Origin: a virus | IMG/VR virus record: IMGVR_UViG_3300021171_000040 | Location: 1 to 25,316 of that record | Length of the DNA: 25,316 nt | Direction: 5' to 3' (one strand) | In this document: piece by piece, positions 1-9,100 of the stretch | Numbering within the stretch: position 1 is the stretch's first letter | Layout: every line of letters starts with the position of its first letter | The notes under the pieces: model-generated | The model's input: the letters and a program-made list of their open reading frames with translations, nothing else | What the model was told of the DNA's origin: nothing | The model's database searches: none | Translations under genes and position numbers: made by a program

Positions 1-750
1 AATCATGGTTGCTCAGCTATTTATTCAATAGCTACTATGGACGTTCTAGTTTTCTTTATGATGGAAGATCAGCAAGGAAATGGAATAGTTGTTCAAGGTC
101 AAGGATACGATGTAACAGAAATTTCTACACCAAGAATAGTTGACGAATTTAAAAGTTATGCAACTTTAAGTGATGCAATTGGATTTTGTTTTCAAATAGG
201 CGATCATCCTTTTTATGCTTTAGTGTTTCCTACAGCTAATAAAGGATGGTTATACGATGTGGGAACTAAGCAATGGAGCGAATGGAATTGGGTTGATGGT
301 AATGGTGTTTTTAATCGTCCCCGTGCTAATTGTTGTATGTTTGTTAATGGATTTAATCTAGTTGGTGATTGGCAAACAGGACAATTATTATTGCTTTCTC
401 TAGATACTTATTTGGATAATGGACAACCGATAACTTGTATTAGAACATTTCCCCACAATATTGTTGATAATGTTAGAATATCTGGATTGTGCTTTGAAGC
501 TGATATGGAAGTAGGGACAGATTTAAATAATGAAGTTCCAGAAGTAAGTTTGAGCTGGTCAGATGATAAAGGTAAGAGTTATGGAAATCCAATTACTCAA
601 TCATTAGGCCAAACTGGTGATTATGTAGTTGTGCCAATGTGGAATAGATTAGGACATGCTAGGGATAGAGTTTATAAATTAAGTTGGGCTGCTAATTGTA
701 AGACTGCTTTGAATGGTGGATTTTTAAGTTTGAATAAAGCTAGAACATGA
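1..750 (+). CDS. P22 gp10-like tail/DNA-stabilisation protein, C-terminal part
   Basis: The frame is open from base 1 with no start codon, so this is the C-terminal 249 residues of a longer protein whose start lies left of the window. The first ATG (base 37) is internal. The pattern matches the packaged-DNA stabilisation / tail accessory family of P22-type podoviruses (gp10-like): a GNGIV...GYDVTEIST segment, an SDAIGFCFQ...FYALVFPTA stretch, HLVGDW-like NLVGDWQTG, SWSDDKGKSYGN, and the near-C-terminal RLGHARDRVYKLSW. In P22 this family sits below the portal, helps close the packaged head and connects to the needle and tailspikes. It is followed by an ATGA overlap with the next gene, as expected for a late structural operon. 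Family recognition is by sequence pattern from memory; a distant, differently named tail tube protein is the main alternative. Confidence 0.78.
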   Translation, partial: NHGCSAIYSIATMDVLVFFMMEDQQGNGIVVQGQGYDVTEISTPRIVDEFKSYATLSDAIGFCFQIGDHPFYALVFPTANKGWLYDVGTKQWSEWNWVDGNGVFNRPRANCCMFVNGFNLVGDWQTGQLLLLSLDTYLDNGQPITCIRTFPHNIVDNVRISGLCFEADMEVGTDLNNEVPEVSLSWSDDKGKSYGNPITQSLGQTGDYVVVPMWNRLGHARDRVYKLSWAANCKTALNGGFLSLNKART

Positions 751-1073
751 CACTACCAGTACCAAATATGCAAGCTCCTTTGGTTAGTGTCAAAGGACCA
801 AATGGAAAAGAGATAGGGAAAGGTTTTCTGGTTTCACCTTGGAATAGTTTTTTTCAACAATTGGTACAACCTGCTCCAGCAGTTGTTGATGTTACTCAAA
901 ATCCTTTTACAGCAAATGCTAATGGTACTGTAATTATTACTGGAGCTAGTACAGTAACTCTAACTAGAGGAACTACTGTTATAGGTTTAACTGGTCAAAT
1001 AATTATTCCAATTTCAATTGGTGATACCGTTAGTTGGACTGGCCCTGCAACTGTTCAATTTTTAGGTGCATAA
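747..1073 (+). CDS. Small beta-rich phage protein next to gp10-like gene
   Basis: This 108-residue protein has no recognised enzymatic domain. Its start ATG overlaps the stop of the gp10-like gene (ATGA), arguing for coupled translation. Residues 1-45 are hydrophilic with a WNSFFQQLVQPAP segment. Residues 50-108 alternate valine, isoleucine, threonine and glycine (for example GTVIITGASTVTLTRG), which predicts beta-strands such as those of small fibre-like or decoration proteins. Similar short proteins commonly follow the gp10-like gene in related podovirus clusters, so a virion role is plausible but not shown. There is no signal peptide, membrane segment or cysteine. Confidence 0.65.
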   Translation: MTLPVPNMQAPLVSVKGPNGKEIGKGFLVSPWNSFFQQLVQPAPAVVDVTQNPFTANANGTVIITGASTVTLTRGTTVIGLTGQIIIPISIGDTVSWTGPATVQFLGA

Positions 1074-1508
1074 ATGAATTTAGAATTATTTAAGGGGACA
1101 GTTAAATCTAAAATATTTGCTGCTGAAGCTTATATGCGAGAAATGCCGCAAGTAGATATACCAGTTAAAAATTATTTTTCACAAGGAGTTTACGCAAGAG
1201 AAATTACGATACCAGCAGGAGTTTGTTTAACTGGCGAAATTCATAAATTTAAACAATTAAATATTTTGTCTAAAGGTTGTATGTCTGTTTATACTGAGGA
1301 CGGAATTGTTAAGGTTGAAGCTCCTTTTACTGTAGTATCGCCAGCAGGAACCAAGCGAATTGCCTATGCTCATTCTGAATGTGTTTGGACTACAATCCAT
1401 GGTACTGATGAAACTGATATAGATATTATACGATCTAAATTTATAGCTAAAGATGAACAAGAATGGTTAGAGTTTTGTAACGCTAATCAATTGGAATTTA
1501 AATTATGA
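1074..1508 (+). CDS. Cupin-like phage protein
   Basis: This 144-residue protein starts immediately after the previous stop codon (TAA then ATG). Residues 38-110 have the rhythm of a single-domain cupin: YAREITIPAGVCLTGEIHK, then NILSKGCMSVYTEDGIVKVEAPFTVVSPAGTKRIAYAH, then WTTIHGT. In cupins these strands form a small beta-barrel around a metal or ligand. Histidines at the GEIHK, YAH and TIHG positions could bind a metal, but the classical two-motif histidine set is not complete by eye. Cupin-like proteins of this kind occur in podovirus tail clusters with unknown function. It ends with an ATGA overlap to the DNA-transfer gene. No enzymatic activity should be assumed. Confidence 0.65.
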   Translation: MNLELFKGTVKSKIFAAEAYMREMPQVDIPVKNYFSQGVYAREITIPAGVCLTGEIHKFKQLNILSKGCMSVYTEDGIVKVEAPFTVVSPAGTKRIAYAHSECVWTTIHGTDETDIDIIRSKFIAKDEQEWLEFCNANQLEFKL

Positions 1509-2290
1509 TTACATCTGACAAGGTTAAATTAGATTTTGAATTTATTGATCCTTGCTTGTGTAATGCATGGGTAGCAACAGCAGTTATTGGCGCTGGTTTA
1601 GTTGGAGCTGGGGCGACTATTTATGGTGCTCAAAAAGCTGCGTCTGCTCAAGAGCAAGCCGCTAATGTAGCTGCTCAAACTTCCATGAATATGTTTAATA
1701 CTACCAACGCTAATCTTGCTCCTTATAGAGCAATTGGTGGTCAAGCTGCTGATCAATTAGGTACTCAACTTTCATCTTTAACTTCACCTATTATAATGGA
1801 TGAAAGTACGTTAAGAAATACTCCCGGTTATCAATTTAATTTAACGCAAGGTGAAAGAGCTGTTACTAATTCTTCTGCTGCTAGGGGATTAGGTTCTTCG
1901 GGAGCTGCTTTAAAAGGCGCTACTACTTTTGCTACTGGATTAGCTGATAGCACTTATCAAAATCAATTTCAAAATGCAGTTACTAATCAGACTAATGCTT
2001 ATAATCGTTTAGCTGGATTGGTTAACACTGGTGAAACGGCTGCTGCTGGTGGTGCAGCTCCTGCAACTGCTGCTGCTGGTCAGATTGGTACAGCAGCAAC
2101 AAATGCTGGTAATGCTGCTGCGGCTGCTTCTAATACAAGTGCTGGAGCAATATCTAATTTAGCTGGTAATGTTGGAGGATATGCCGCGTATAAAGGATTA
2201 TATGGAGCTGCTCCCGGATCAGCTATCCCCGGTGCAGTAGGTCCAACTTCCTATGGTGGTCCTAATGGTCCTACTCCAGTAACATTTTAG
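1505..2290 (+). CDS. DNA transfer/ejection protein (P22 gp7/p32-like)
   Basis: This 261-residue protein overlaps the cupin gene by ATGA. Residues 22-45 form one hydrophobic, Ala/Gly-rich segment (AVIGAGLVGAGATIYGAQKAA), followed by a helical Ala/Gln region. The core at about 75-160 carries the pattern I recognise from phage DNA-transfer proteins: NLAPYRAIGGQAADQL, TPGYQFNLTQGERAV, SAARGLGSSGAALKG, LADSTYQNQFQNAVTNQ. The C-terminal third is low-complexity Ala/Gly. Such proteins are packaged in the virion and leave it ahead of the genome to help DNA cross the envelope. The next two large genes look like the rest of an ejection set, comparable in order to P22 7-20-16. Assignment rests on pattern and neighbourhood. 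Confidence 0.72.
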   Translation: MITSDKVKLDFEFIDPCLCNAWVATAVIGAGLVGAGATIYGAQKAASAQEQAANVAAQTSMNMFNTTNANLAPYRAIGGQAADQLGTQLSSLTSPIIMDESTLRNTPGYQFNLTQGERAVTNSSAARGLGSSGAALKGATTFATGLADSTYQNQFQNAVTNQTNAYNRLAGLVNTGETAAAGGAAPATAAAGQIGTAATNAGNAAAAASNTSAGAISNLAGNVGGYAAYKGLYGAAPGSAIPGAVGPTSYGGPNGPTPVTF

Positions 2291-2301
2291 GATGATATGA
2301 A

Positions 2302-3735
2302 ATGCCTGATATAGGTTCAGTTGATACCTCAAGTTATCCAAAAGCAACTATGCAAGTTTCACCACTTGACTTAGCGCAGAAGCTTGGAAACATTCAGCAG
2401 CAATCATTAAATATTAGTCAATCAAAACTTGATTTAATGAACCATCAATTCAGCTTAATGAATGCTGAATTGTCATCTATGAGTGATGATCCAAAAATAA
2501 CTAAAGAACAAGCTGCTGCTAGATTAAATAAATTTGCTGATACGTTTAGTTTACCTGATCCAGTTAGACAGCATATGATGGGAGAATTAGCAGCCGCTCC
2601 TAGTGTTAAATCATTTTCTGATAATGCTTTGCGTAGGGGGATGGATGTTCAACAAAAAATTAATAGACAGTATGGATCAAATTCAACACAGCAAGATAAT
2701 ACTAATATCTATCAAGGTGTAACAGCTTCTCCTGCTGCTGGTGGTGGTTTTACACCTTCCACTCAAATGCCTATCCAACCGCCTCCAACACAACCAAATG
2801 TGAACAATCAACCTACCTTACCTAATGGACAGCCTAATCCAGCTTATATGCAGCCGGGAATTGTTGGAGCTGCTGGTCCTCCCGGTGTGGTCCCTGCTGC
2901 TCCTGTCGCTGCCCCTAGAATGCCTGTCCAACAGCCTACGCTGCCCGTACAGCGTCCTCCTGCTGCTGTCCCCGGTCCTATCACCAATCCAGCTATTCGC
3001 GGTCCTAGCACCAATTTTTCGCCTCCGGGGATGCCTCCCGGTTCAACTACAAGAGTAACTGGAGCTACAGTACAACCTCCACCATCTATTGTAACTGGTC
3101 CTCCTGCTAATTTTGAAGTAGGTCAAAAATTGTACGCTCAAGATCAAGCTAGTTCTACAGCTAAAGCTACTTCATTAAAACCATTAGAAGAAGCTTATGA
3201 TTTAGCTAAAAATGTAGCTACAGGGTCTGGTACAGAAAGTTTAAATAAAGCTAGAGCATATTTAGCTAATATTGGTTTAATTAAAGCTGATGAAAAAAAT
3301 CCTACTGTTATTTATCAAATGTTGAATAAAAATTTAGCTCAGTTTATTGATAAAACAGGTTCGCGTTCTGATGCAGATTTAGCTGTTAAAGAAAGTGGAA
3401 ACGCTAATGCTAAAACTCAATTGCAGCCTGCATTGCTTCATATGGTTCAAAAAATCATAGGTCGTGAACGAATTGAAATAGCTAGACCGCAAGCTTTTGA
3501 AGGTGCTGATTATCAAAATTATGGAAAGCATTCTGCTCTATTCCCCACAAGTCAGGATGAGCGAGCTTACTCAATTGATAAGATGGAACCTCAAGCTGCT
3601 AAAGCATTATACGCTGATATGAGAAATAAAGCATTGAATGGTAAAACTCCAGCAGAGCAAGCTGAAGGAGCTAAATTTTTAAGATCATTAAGTGTAGCTA
3701 AGAAAACAGGACAAGTTAGCGGATTGGGGCAATAA
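2302..3735 (+). CDS. Proline/glutamine-rich virion-associated protein, putative ejection component
   Basis: This 477-residue protein is preceded by AGGATGA about nine bases upstream of its ATG. Residues 15-110 are helical and Gln-rich (QKLGNIQQQSLNISQSKLDL). Residues about 130-270 are an extended, disordered, Pro/Gln/Ala-rich linker with many PP and PG pairs and locally higher GC. Residues 275-477 return to a helical domain with no enzyme motif that I recognise. A helical head, disordered linker and helical tail between the two DNA-transfer genes suggest an internal virion protein that threads through the portal, by analogy with P22 gp20/gp16. That role is inferred only from position and architecture. 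There is no signal peptide or membrane segment. Confidence 0.6.
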   Translation: MPDIGSVDTSSYPKATMQVSPLDLAQKLGNIQQQSLNISQSKLDLMNHQFSLMNAELSSMSDDPKITKEQAAARLNKFADTFSLPDPVRQHMMGELAAAPSVKSFSDNALRRGMDVQQKINRQYGSNSTQQDNTNIYQGVTASPAAGGGFTPSTQMPIQPPPTQPNVNNQPTLPNGQPNPAYMQPGIVGAAGPPGVVPAAPVAAPRMPVQQPTLPVQRPPAAVPGPITNPAIRGPSTNFSPPGMPPGSTTRVTGATVQPPPSIVTGPPANFEVGQKLYAQDQASSTAKATSLKPLEEAYDLAKNVATGSGTESLNKARAYLANIGLIKADEKNPTVIYQMLNKNLAQFIDKTGSRSDADLAVKESGNANAKTQLQPALLHMVQKIIGRERIEIARPQAFEGADYQNYGKHSALFPTSQDERAYSIDKMEPQAAKALYADMRNKALNGKTPAEQAEGAKFLRSLSVAKKTGQVSGLGQ

Positions 3736-3736
3736 A

Positions 3737-3896
3737 ATGAAATGTCATTTCTGCGAAAAAGAAGCTCAATATGAATTAACTTTAAAAAGTGATGGAACTA
3801 AAACTTTAGAATTTGCACCAAATGCAAAATCTATTTTATGTTTGTCAATCTCATTTAGATGCTGGTGATATTCCTGTGAGAGATAAAACAAATTAA
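3737..3896 (+). pseudogene. Tiny zinc-motif gene interrupted by a +1 frameshift
   Basis: An ATG one base after the previous stop opens a frame reading MKCHFCEKEAQYELTLKSDG and ends early at TGA 3866-3868 (43 residues). Skipping one T in the TTT at 3841-3843 moves to the +1 frame, which reads CQSHLDAGDIPVRDKTN and stops at TAA 3894-3896, sharing its last base with the next ATG (TAATG). The repaired product would be about 52 residues with an N-terminal CxxC and a second cysteine pair followed by QSH, a plausible zinc knuckle. Zinc site completion and the tight TAATG junction in the shifted frame argue that the shifted half was coding. The cause could be a real inactivating insertion, an assembly error in a T run, or ribosomal frameshifting. 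Confidence 0.6.
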
Positions 3897-6040
3897 TGCC
3901 TGATCTTCAAGGTATAGACTTAAATGATTTAGATAGCTCATTTGGCGGTAAGTCAAGTGGAGCTACAACTACGCCTAAAATAGAAGGTGTTAATTTACAA
4001 GATTTGGATAAGAATTTTGGATACGTAGAGACTGCTCCTATAGGTAAAGATGTTAAGCGAGTTATCATTAATACAGGTAAAAAAGATGATACGTTTGATT
4101 ATATAAATCCTGATTTACTTAAAGGTGCTGTACAAGGTTTAAAAGATATTCCAGCTTCTGGAGCACAGTTAATAGGAGCTGCTGATAGAGCTATCTCTAA
4201 AGTACTTCCTACTGGTGGTACTGAAAGAGCTGATGCTTATGAAGCTAGATTAAAAGCTGAAAATGAAGCTTTACCTAAAGACAATACTGCTTTTGATGTT
4301 GGTCGCACGGGAGGACAGATTTTAGCTACTGCTCCTTTAATGACTGGAGTACCATTTCAAGCTGTTAGCGCAGCAACTAAGTCTATTCCAGTTGTAGGAA
4401 AATTATCAGGATTAGTTGCCAATGGTGCTATGTCCGGTGGTCTTTTTGGAGCATCTACTAATTCAGCAAATGACGAAGGATTGGTATCTAATGTGGGTAC
4501 AAATACTCTTTATGGGGCCGCTGCTGGTCCTGTAATTGCTGCTGGAGCTAAAGTAGCAGGAAAAGTTATAAGTTCTGCTCAAGATATAGCTAGAGCTATT
4601 AAAACTAATAATATTTTAAAAAATTCTGGTATTGATCCTAACGCAGCTAAAAATATTTTATCTCGTTTGACTGATGCTGGTTATACTCCTGATCAAGCTC
4701 ATATTGAATTACAACGTATGGGGCATGAAGCTACGTTATCTGATCTAACTCCTTCTTTAACAACTGAAGCTGGTGGTTTAGCATCTAAAGGTGGTATGCC
4801 TACAGAAACTTTAAAATCTAGATTTGATGCTAGAGCAGCTGGAGCTAATAACGCTGCTCATGATATTATGGAAACTAGACTTGGGCCTAAGCCTGATTAT
4901 GAAGTTGAAAAGGAAGCTGCTAGAATAGATAGACAAACTCAGACAGCTCCTGATTATAATAGAGCTAAAGCTAGTAAAATGGCTTTAGATGTTCAACCTT
5001 TAGCAGATTATATAAAAAGTGAATTAAAAGATGCTGTTGGATCAGAAGCTTCATATTTAAAAGATATAGGGTCTTATTTGTTTGATAATAAGGGAAATAT
5101 AAAGACTGATACAGCTCCATTACATAAAGTTAGGATAGCTCTTGATGGACTTTTAGAAAAATTACCACAAGAAGGAACTAGCCAAGCTAGCGGTACATAT
5201 AGAGCTATTGAAAGAGTGAGAAATAAATTAGATACTATTTTAAAAATTAATCCTGATATGGCAATAGCTGATGCTAAATTTGCTAAGTTAGCTGAAGATT
5301 TTAAAGGAGTTGATATAGGTAAAAAAGCTATTGGGCCGCGTGGTAATTATGATGAGTTTGCTAGAGAGTTTAATTCAGCTTCTCCTGAGAAACAAGAATA
5401 TATGCGTAAAGGATTACGCATTCAAATTGGTGATCAGATGGAGAAAGCTACTCGTGGTGAATTGTCAGAAGCTCAGAGATTATTTGGTAAGTCAACCGCT
5501 AATCGAGATATTATTAAATTAGCTTTTGGTTCTGATGGAGATGAAGTTTTAAATGCTCTTGAAAAAGAAGCTAAATTTAGAAGTACAGAAAGATCAATTA
5601 GTGCAAATAGTTTAACAGCAGAACGCCGTGCGGTTCAAGAGCGTTCTGAATATGGTGGTTCGGCTCATGAGGGACATTATTTAACTCCAGTTGCATCAGG
5701 AGCAGCTTTAGATTTAGTTACAGGTACTCCGGGTGGAGCAACAGCTATTGGAGCTGGTAAAGGTGTAGTAGAAGGTATTAGAGAAAGAGTTTTAAGAAAT
5801 AAAATTAAAAATACTGTAGAAGGATCAGCAGATTTACTCTCTAGGCAAGGGAGAGAACGGGATACTGCTTTGGATTTTATGAGGAGGATTAATCAAGTGA
5901 ACAGTAGAAATAAGTTCAAACTCCCCATTGATAATAGTGGGATCATTACTGGTATTGCTACTCCTGCTGTAATTCCTGCTATCAAAAGGATTAAGAGAGG
6001 TATTCACACTCTCGCTGGTATCAGTGAGCAACCATCTTAA
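3896..6040 (+). CDS. Large DNA-ejection / internal virion protein
   Basis: This 714-residue protein has no catalytic motif that I recognise. The N-terminus holds a repeated motif, GIDLNDLDSSFG (residues 6-17) and GVNLQDLDKNFG (31-42), exactly 25 residues apart. Residues about 140-230 are Gly/Ala-rich and mildly hydrophobic (GGQILATAPLMTGVPFQAV, TLYGAAAGPVIAAGAKVAG) and may interact with membranes. The remainder is long, helical and charged. Size, composition and position after the DNA-transfer gene fit an ejected internal virion protein comparable in role to P22 gp16 or T7 inner-core proteins. No transglycosylase motif is obvious. The start overlaps the shifted-frame stop of the small zinc gene by one base. 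The next gene follows after a 91-base gap. Confidence 0.65.
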   Translation: MPDLQGIDLNDLDSSFGGKSSGATTTPKIEGVNLQDLDKNFGYVETAPIGKDVKRVIINTGKKDDTFDYINPDLLKGAVQGLKDIPASGAQLIGAADRAISKVLPTGGTERADAYEARLKAENEALPKDNTAFDVGRTGGQILATAPLMTGVPFQAVSAATKSIPVVGKLSGLVANGAMSGGLFGASTNSANDEGLVSNVGTNTLYGAAAGPVIAAGAKVAGKVISSAQDIARAIKTNNILKNSGIDPNAAKNILSRLTDAGYTPDQAHIELQRMGHEATLSDLTPSLTTEAGGLASKGGMPTETLKSRFDARAAGANNAAHDIMETRLGPKPDYEVEKEAARIDRQTQTAPDYNRAKASKMALDVQPLADYIKSELKDAVGSEASYLKDIGSYLFDNKGNIKTDTAPLHKVRIALDGLLEKLPQEGTSQASGTYRAIERVRNKLDTILKINPDMAIADAKFAKLAEDFKGVDIGKKAIGPRGNYDEFAREFNSASPEKQEYMRKGLRIQIGDQMEKATRGELSEAQRLFGKSTANRDIIKLAFGSDGDEVLNALEKEAKFRSTERSISANSLTAERRAVQERSEYGGSAHEGHYLTPVASGAALDLVTGTPGGATAIGAGKGVVEGIRERVLRNKIKNTVEGSADLLSRQGRERDTALDFMRRINQVNSRNKFKLPIDNSGIITGIATPAVIPAIKRIKRGIHTLAGISEQPS

Positions 6041-6131
6041 TATTTCACCAAAGAAGCCAACGCTAAACATGAGCAAAGTAAATTTCCATCCAATAAAAAT
6101 TGTTACTCCAAGGGTCCATAGGATCAAAATT

Positions 6132-9100
6132 ATGAAATCCATTTTTAAAACTTTCTTTTTATCGTTGTGTATTATTGCCAACACAACTTTTGCTTATGCT
6201 CAAACTGCGGCAATTTTACCGCCAGCCTATACAACTTTTTTAGATGCTAACGGTCATCCTTTAACGGCTGGTCAAGTGTTTTTTTATATTCCCTCTACCA
6301 CAACTCCTAAGACAACTTGGCAGGATGCAGCCGAAACAATTCCTAATACCAATCCTGTTATATTGGATGCAGCAGGTAAAGCTTTAATTTTAGGTTCTGG
6401 TAGCTATCGCCAGATTGTTCAAGATCAACTTGGAAATACTATTTGGGATCAAGTCACAGCTTCTCCCGGTGGGTCTGGAGGGGGAGGAGGAACAGCTACA
6501 GGTGATGGTGATTTAGTAGGAACAATTAAACCATGGGCTGGTCCTGTTGCTCCTAATCAATATATGTTCACTTATGGGCAGCAAATTTCTAGAACAACTT
6601 TTGCTGCTTTATTTTCTGCTATAACTTCAGTACAAGCTATTTTTTGTAATACTGGAAGTTCAACTTTAAGTGGTTTGTCAGATACCACTAATTTTTGGAT
6701 TGGAATGACTGTAGAAGTTTCTTGTGTTTCTGGTGGGGTAACTACAGTTATTTCTAAAACTTCCTCAACAGTTAATTTAGCTGTAAATGCTAATATAACA
6801 ACTTCTACTAATGCTACATTCTTTATGTGGGGAAATGGTAATGGTGTAACAACTTTCACATTACCAGATTTTAGAGGATTTAATTTAGCTGGTAACTGTC
6901 TAATGGGAGGAGTTGCTTGTTCTAATTTAACAACTCCTAATTTTGGTTCTCAAACTCCTAATGGATCAGGAGCGGCCGGTGGTAATCAAACCGCTAGTAT
7001 TACATTAACAGCTCCTAATATACCAAGTATTACTTCAACATTAGCTGGTACAGTTACTGGTACATTAAATAGTAATGTTGTAGAATACGGAGGAGTATTT
7101 TTCGGATCAGTCCAAAGTGGTTCTGGTGGTGGTATTTCTTTTAATAGTTCTCCTGCTATAGGAGAACCAACTGTTTCAGTCCCTCTTGCTGCTGGTACTG
7201 CTACATCTAATAATACTGGTACTACTCCTTATGTAACTTCTATAATTCAACCAACTAAGACTGTAAATTATATTATTAAAGTTACTCCTGATGTAAATTC
7301 AACTATTGCTTCTGGTGTTACATCTTTAGGCTTAATGACTGGTAGCATTGCTTGTGGATCAGGATTAGTCTGTACTGGAAATAATGTTAGTGTTAATGTC
7401 ACTTCAGTTAATTTAACTTCTGGAGTTAGCGGTATAACAAGCGGTGTCAATAATGGTGTATTATGGGATAATGCAGGTGTTTTAAATGTTACAACTACTT
7501 TACCTACAGGTTTAACTGCTCCAGCTTTTACAATTACTGGTAGTTTGACAGCTACAGGATTAGTTACAAATGCTGATCTTGTAAATCAATCAACTACTGT
7601 TAATGGGCAAACTTGTACTCTTGGAAGCACTTGTACTATTTCAGCTTCGGCAGGTACTATTACTGTAGGTACAACTACTGTAGCTAGTAGCACAACTACA
7701 GATGTTCTATTTAATAATGGTGGTATATTAGGTAATTATGCAATTACTGGTACTGGTAGTGTTGTCATGTCTGTTACGCCAACATTAACAGGTATTCCAG
7801 TTTTAGGAGCTCCTACAGCTACTTCTATAGCATTAGGTGGAGCAACTATTGGAGGAAATGCTTTAGCTGTAACAGGTACATCTTTGTTTAATACTGCTGT
7901 TACAATGGGAGCTGCTTTAACTTATGGAGGAGTAACACTTTCAAATGCTGTAACTGGTACTGGAAATATGGTATTATCTACATCTCCTACTATTGCTGGT
8001 CCTACTATATCTGCGCCAGTTTTGAGCGGAACAGTAACAGGAACTTATACAATAGGTGGTACTCCATCTATTGCAGGATCAGCGATTAATTCAGGGACTA
8101 TTTCAGGTTCCTTTATGTCAGCAAGTAATTTAGCATCATCTAGTAATGGTGGTGTAACTGGTGTACTTCCAACAGCAAATGGAGGTACAGGAAGTGCGAC
8201 AATTGCTCCAGCTAGAGTAAATTTAAATATTGATGAAGCAACTTCTACTGGTGATGCTAATTATGTTATTCTTTCAACTGATAGGATGGTTTATCATACA
8301 GCATTATCAACAGCTAGAACTGATACATTACCAGCGGCTAATTCTGTTAATGCTGGTCAAGTATTTATTGTTAATGATTTTGCTGGCGTAGCTACTGCTT
8401 CTAAAACTATTACATTACAAAAAACTGGTAGTGATACCATTAATGGAGTTAGTTCTGTTGTAGCTATTAATGCTCAATATGGAGCTGCTATATTTTGGTC
8501 AGATGGTACTTCTAGATGGACGTTTTTTCCTATTGTTTCTGCTAGTGCTTCAGGTACAGTTACTGATGTTATAATAGCTGGTGGGAATGGTATTACTGTT
8601 TCTGGTACTTGTAATATTACTGTATCTGGTACTTGTACTGTTAATGCTAGTGTTCCTATTCCACAAGGTAGATTAACTTTAGCCGCTAATACTCCAGTGA
8701 TGGGAGCTACGTCTTGTAGTGGTTCTCCTTGTGCTAATATTTCAACTTTAAGATATGATTGCTTTATCGGGCAAACTGTTCCTTATTATAATGGAACAAA
8801 TGATCTTATAGATACTATTACATCTTGTGAATTTACTGATGCTATGGTATCAGCTGCTAGTGCTGGTCAAGTTGTATCAGGACAAGTTTACGATGTTTGG
8901 TGGGTACACGGTGGAACTAATCGTATTTGCATTGCTATGTCTGCTTCTACTGGTGGTGGAGGAGGATGGGCACAAGATACAGCAGGATCAAATACAGCTA
9001 GAGGTACTGGATTTAGTCAACTTGATTATACAACTAGAGGATATATAACTAATAAAAATTCTATAGCTAATTGTTTTAATGGTGCCACCAACTATGGTTC

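Noticed and set aside
2825-3058. 77-residue leucine-rich frame inside the proline-rich protein
   Set aside because: Proline codons read in a shifted frame give leucine and serine. It lies wholly inside a longer supported gene and has no ribosome site.
6024-6131. N-terminal extension of the tail fibre
   Set aside because: The open frame overlaps the previous gene, lacks a ribosome site and would bury the signal peptide. The ATG at 6132 has AGGA upstream.
5834-6184. Minus-strand 116-residue frame with two hydrophobic segments opposite the ejection/fibre junction
   Set aside because: No ribosome site, isolated on the opposite strand inside a tightly coupled late operon, and most of it is antisense to the ejection protein and the fibre signal peptide, whose codons create the hydrophobic run.
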